Of a DNA stretch of 21,819 nucleotides, positions 21,767 to 21,819 are shown piece after piece. Numbering within the stretch: position 1 is the stretch's first letter; each line of letters opens with the position of its first letter. This DNA is from Acidaminobacter sp. (GTDB taxonomy: Bacteria; Bacillota_A; Clostridia; Peptostreptococcales; Acidaminobacteraceae), in NCBI GenBank assembly GCA_009881125.1, contig WXFH01000058.1, positions 1 through 21,819 on the forward strand. The letters are read 5' to 3'. The notes beneath the pieces were generated by a model that did no database searches, was not told where the DNA came from, and saw nothing but the letters and a program-made list of their open reading frames with translations. The position numbers were made by a program, and so were the translations under genes.

Positions 21767-21819
21767 ATGAAGTTAGATTTTAAGAATTCATGGCATGACA
21801 AAAAGAACCAGTGGTTACC
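21767..21819 (+). CDS. Possible start of a further gene (cut by the window end)
   Basis: An ATG at 21767 opens a frame without stop to the window end (17 codons, beginning M-K-L-D-F-K-N-S-W-H-D). A GAGGG at 21752-21756 lies ten bases ahead, and a TATTAT at 21757-21762 overlaps that region. Too short to identify; it may be a chance frame. Confidence 0.4.
   Translation, partial: MKLDFKNSWHDKKNQWL

Overview
The window looks like a chromosomal segment of a low-to-moderate GC Gram-positive bacterium, most likely an anaerobic member of the Clostridia. The grounds are strong AGGAGG-type ribosome binding sites, hairpin-plus-T-run terminators after most transcription units, a tandem glycine riboswitch, a glycine decarboxylase P-protein split into two subunits (gcvPA/gcvPB), a lipoate ligase instead of visible lipoate synthesis, and a LysM-anchored surface enzyme. 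Genus is not determinable by eye. I see no phage, insertion sequence, CRISPR array, rRNA or tRNA.

Layout. 1-2783: the end of an unidentified protein with a Ca-binding-like motif, then an OmpR/PhoB-type response regulator and its membrane histidine kinase. 2917-3366: a small RDD-family membrane protein, converging through a shared bidirectional terminator on a lipoate-protein ligase gene (3422-4414, minus strand). 4609-9551: a promoter, a two-aptamer glycine riboswitch with its terminator, then gcvT-gcvH-gcvPA-gcvPB. 9636-10487: folD. 10632-14215: a monocistronic pyruvate carboxylase unit with an extended -10 promoter and a strong terminator. 14491-18027: a stand-alone HD-GYP phosphodiesterase, then a compact cluster of a 2-hydroxyacid dehydrogenase-like enzyme, a PHP hydrolase and rlmN. 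18175-19719: a small P-loop protein, an unknown 79-residue protein on the opposite strand, and a single-domain KdpD/Usp-like protein. 19890-21614: a secreted 5'-nucleotidase with a LysM tail. The first codons of a possible further gene lie at the right edge.

How the genes fit together. Glycine sensed by the riboswitch would turn on the cleavage system. GcvPA/GcvPB decarboxylate glycine onto the lipoyl arm of GcvH; GcvT releases ammonia and passes the one-carbon unit to tetrahydrofolate; FolD oxidises the resulting methylene-THF. LplA, transcribed divergently from its own promoter, can supply the lipoyl group of GcvH from scavenged lipoate. Dihydrolipoamide dehydrogenase (the L protein) is not in the window.

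Most of the window is well-known metabolism. The best second look is FolD: the catalytic lysine of the family's Y-x-x-x-K motif is isoleucine (I51) and neighbouring motifs are altered, which suggests a dehydrogenase lacking cyclohydrolase activity. Other points are a very stable cUUCGg hairpin between gcvH and gcvPA, a 13-bp tandem repeat before the HD-GYP gene, the tiny P-loop protein, and the unknown 79-residue protein. I found no clear evidence for an entirely new biological system.
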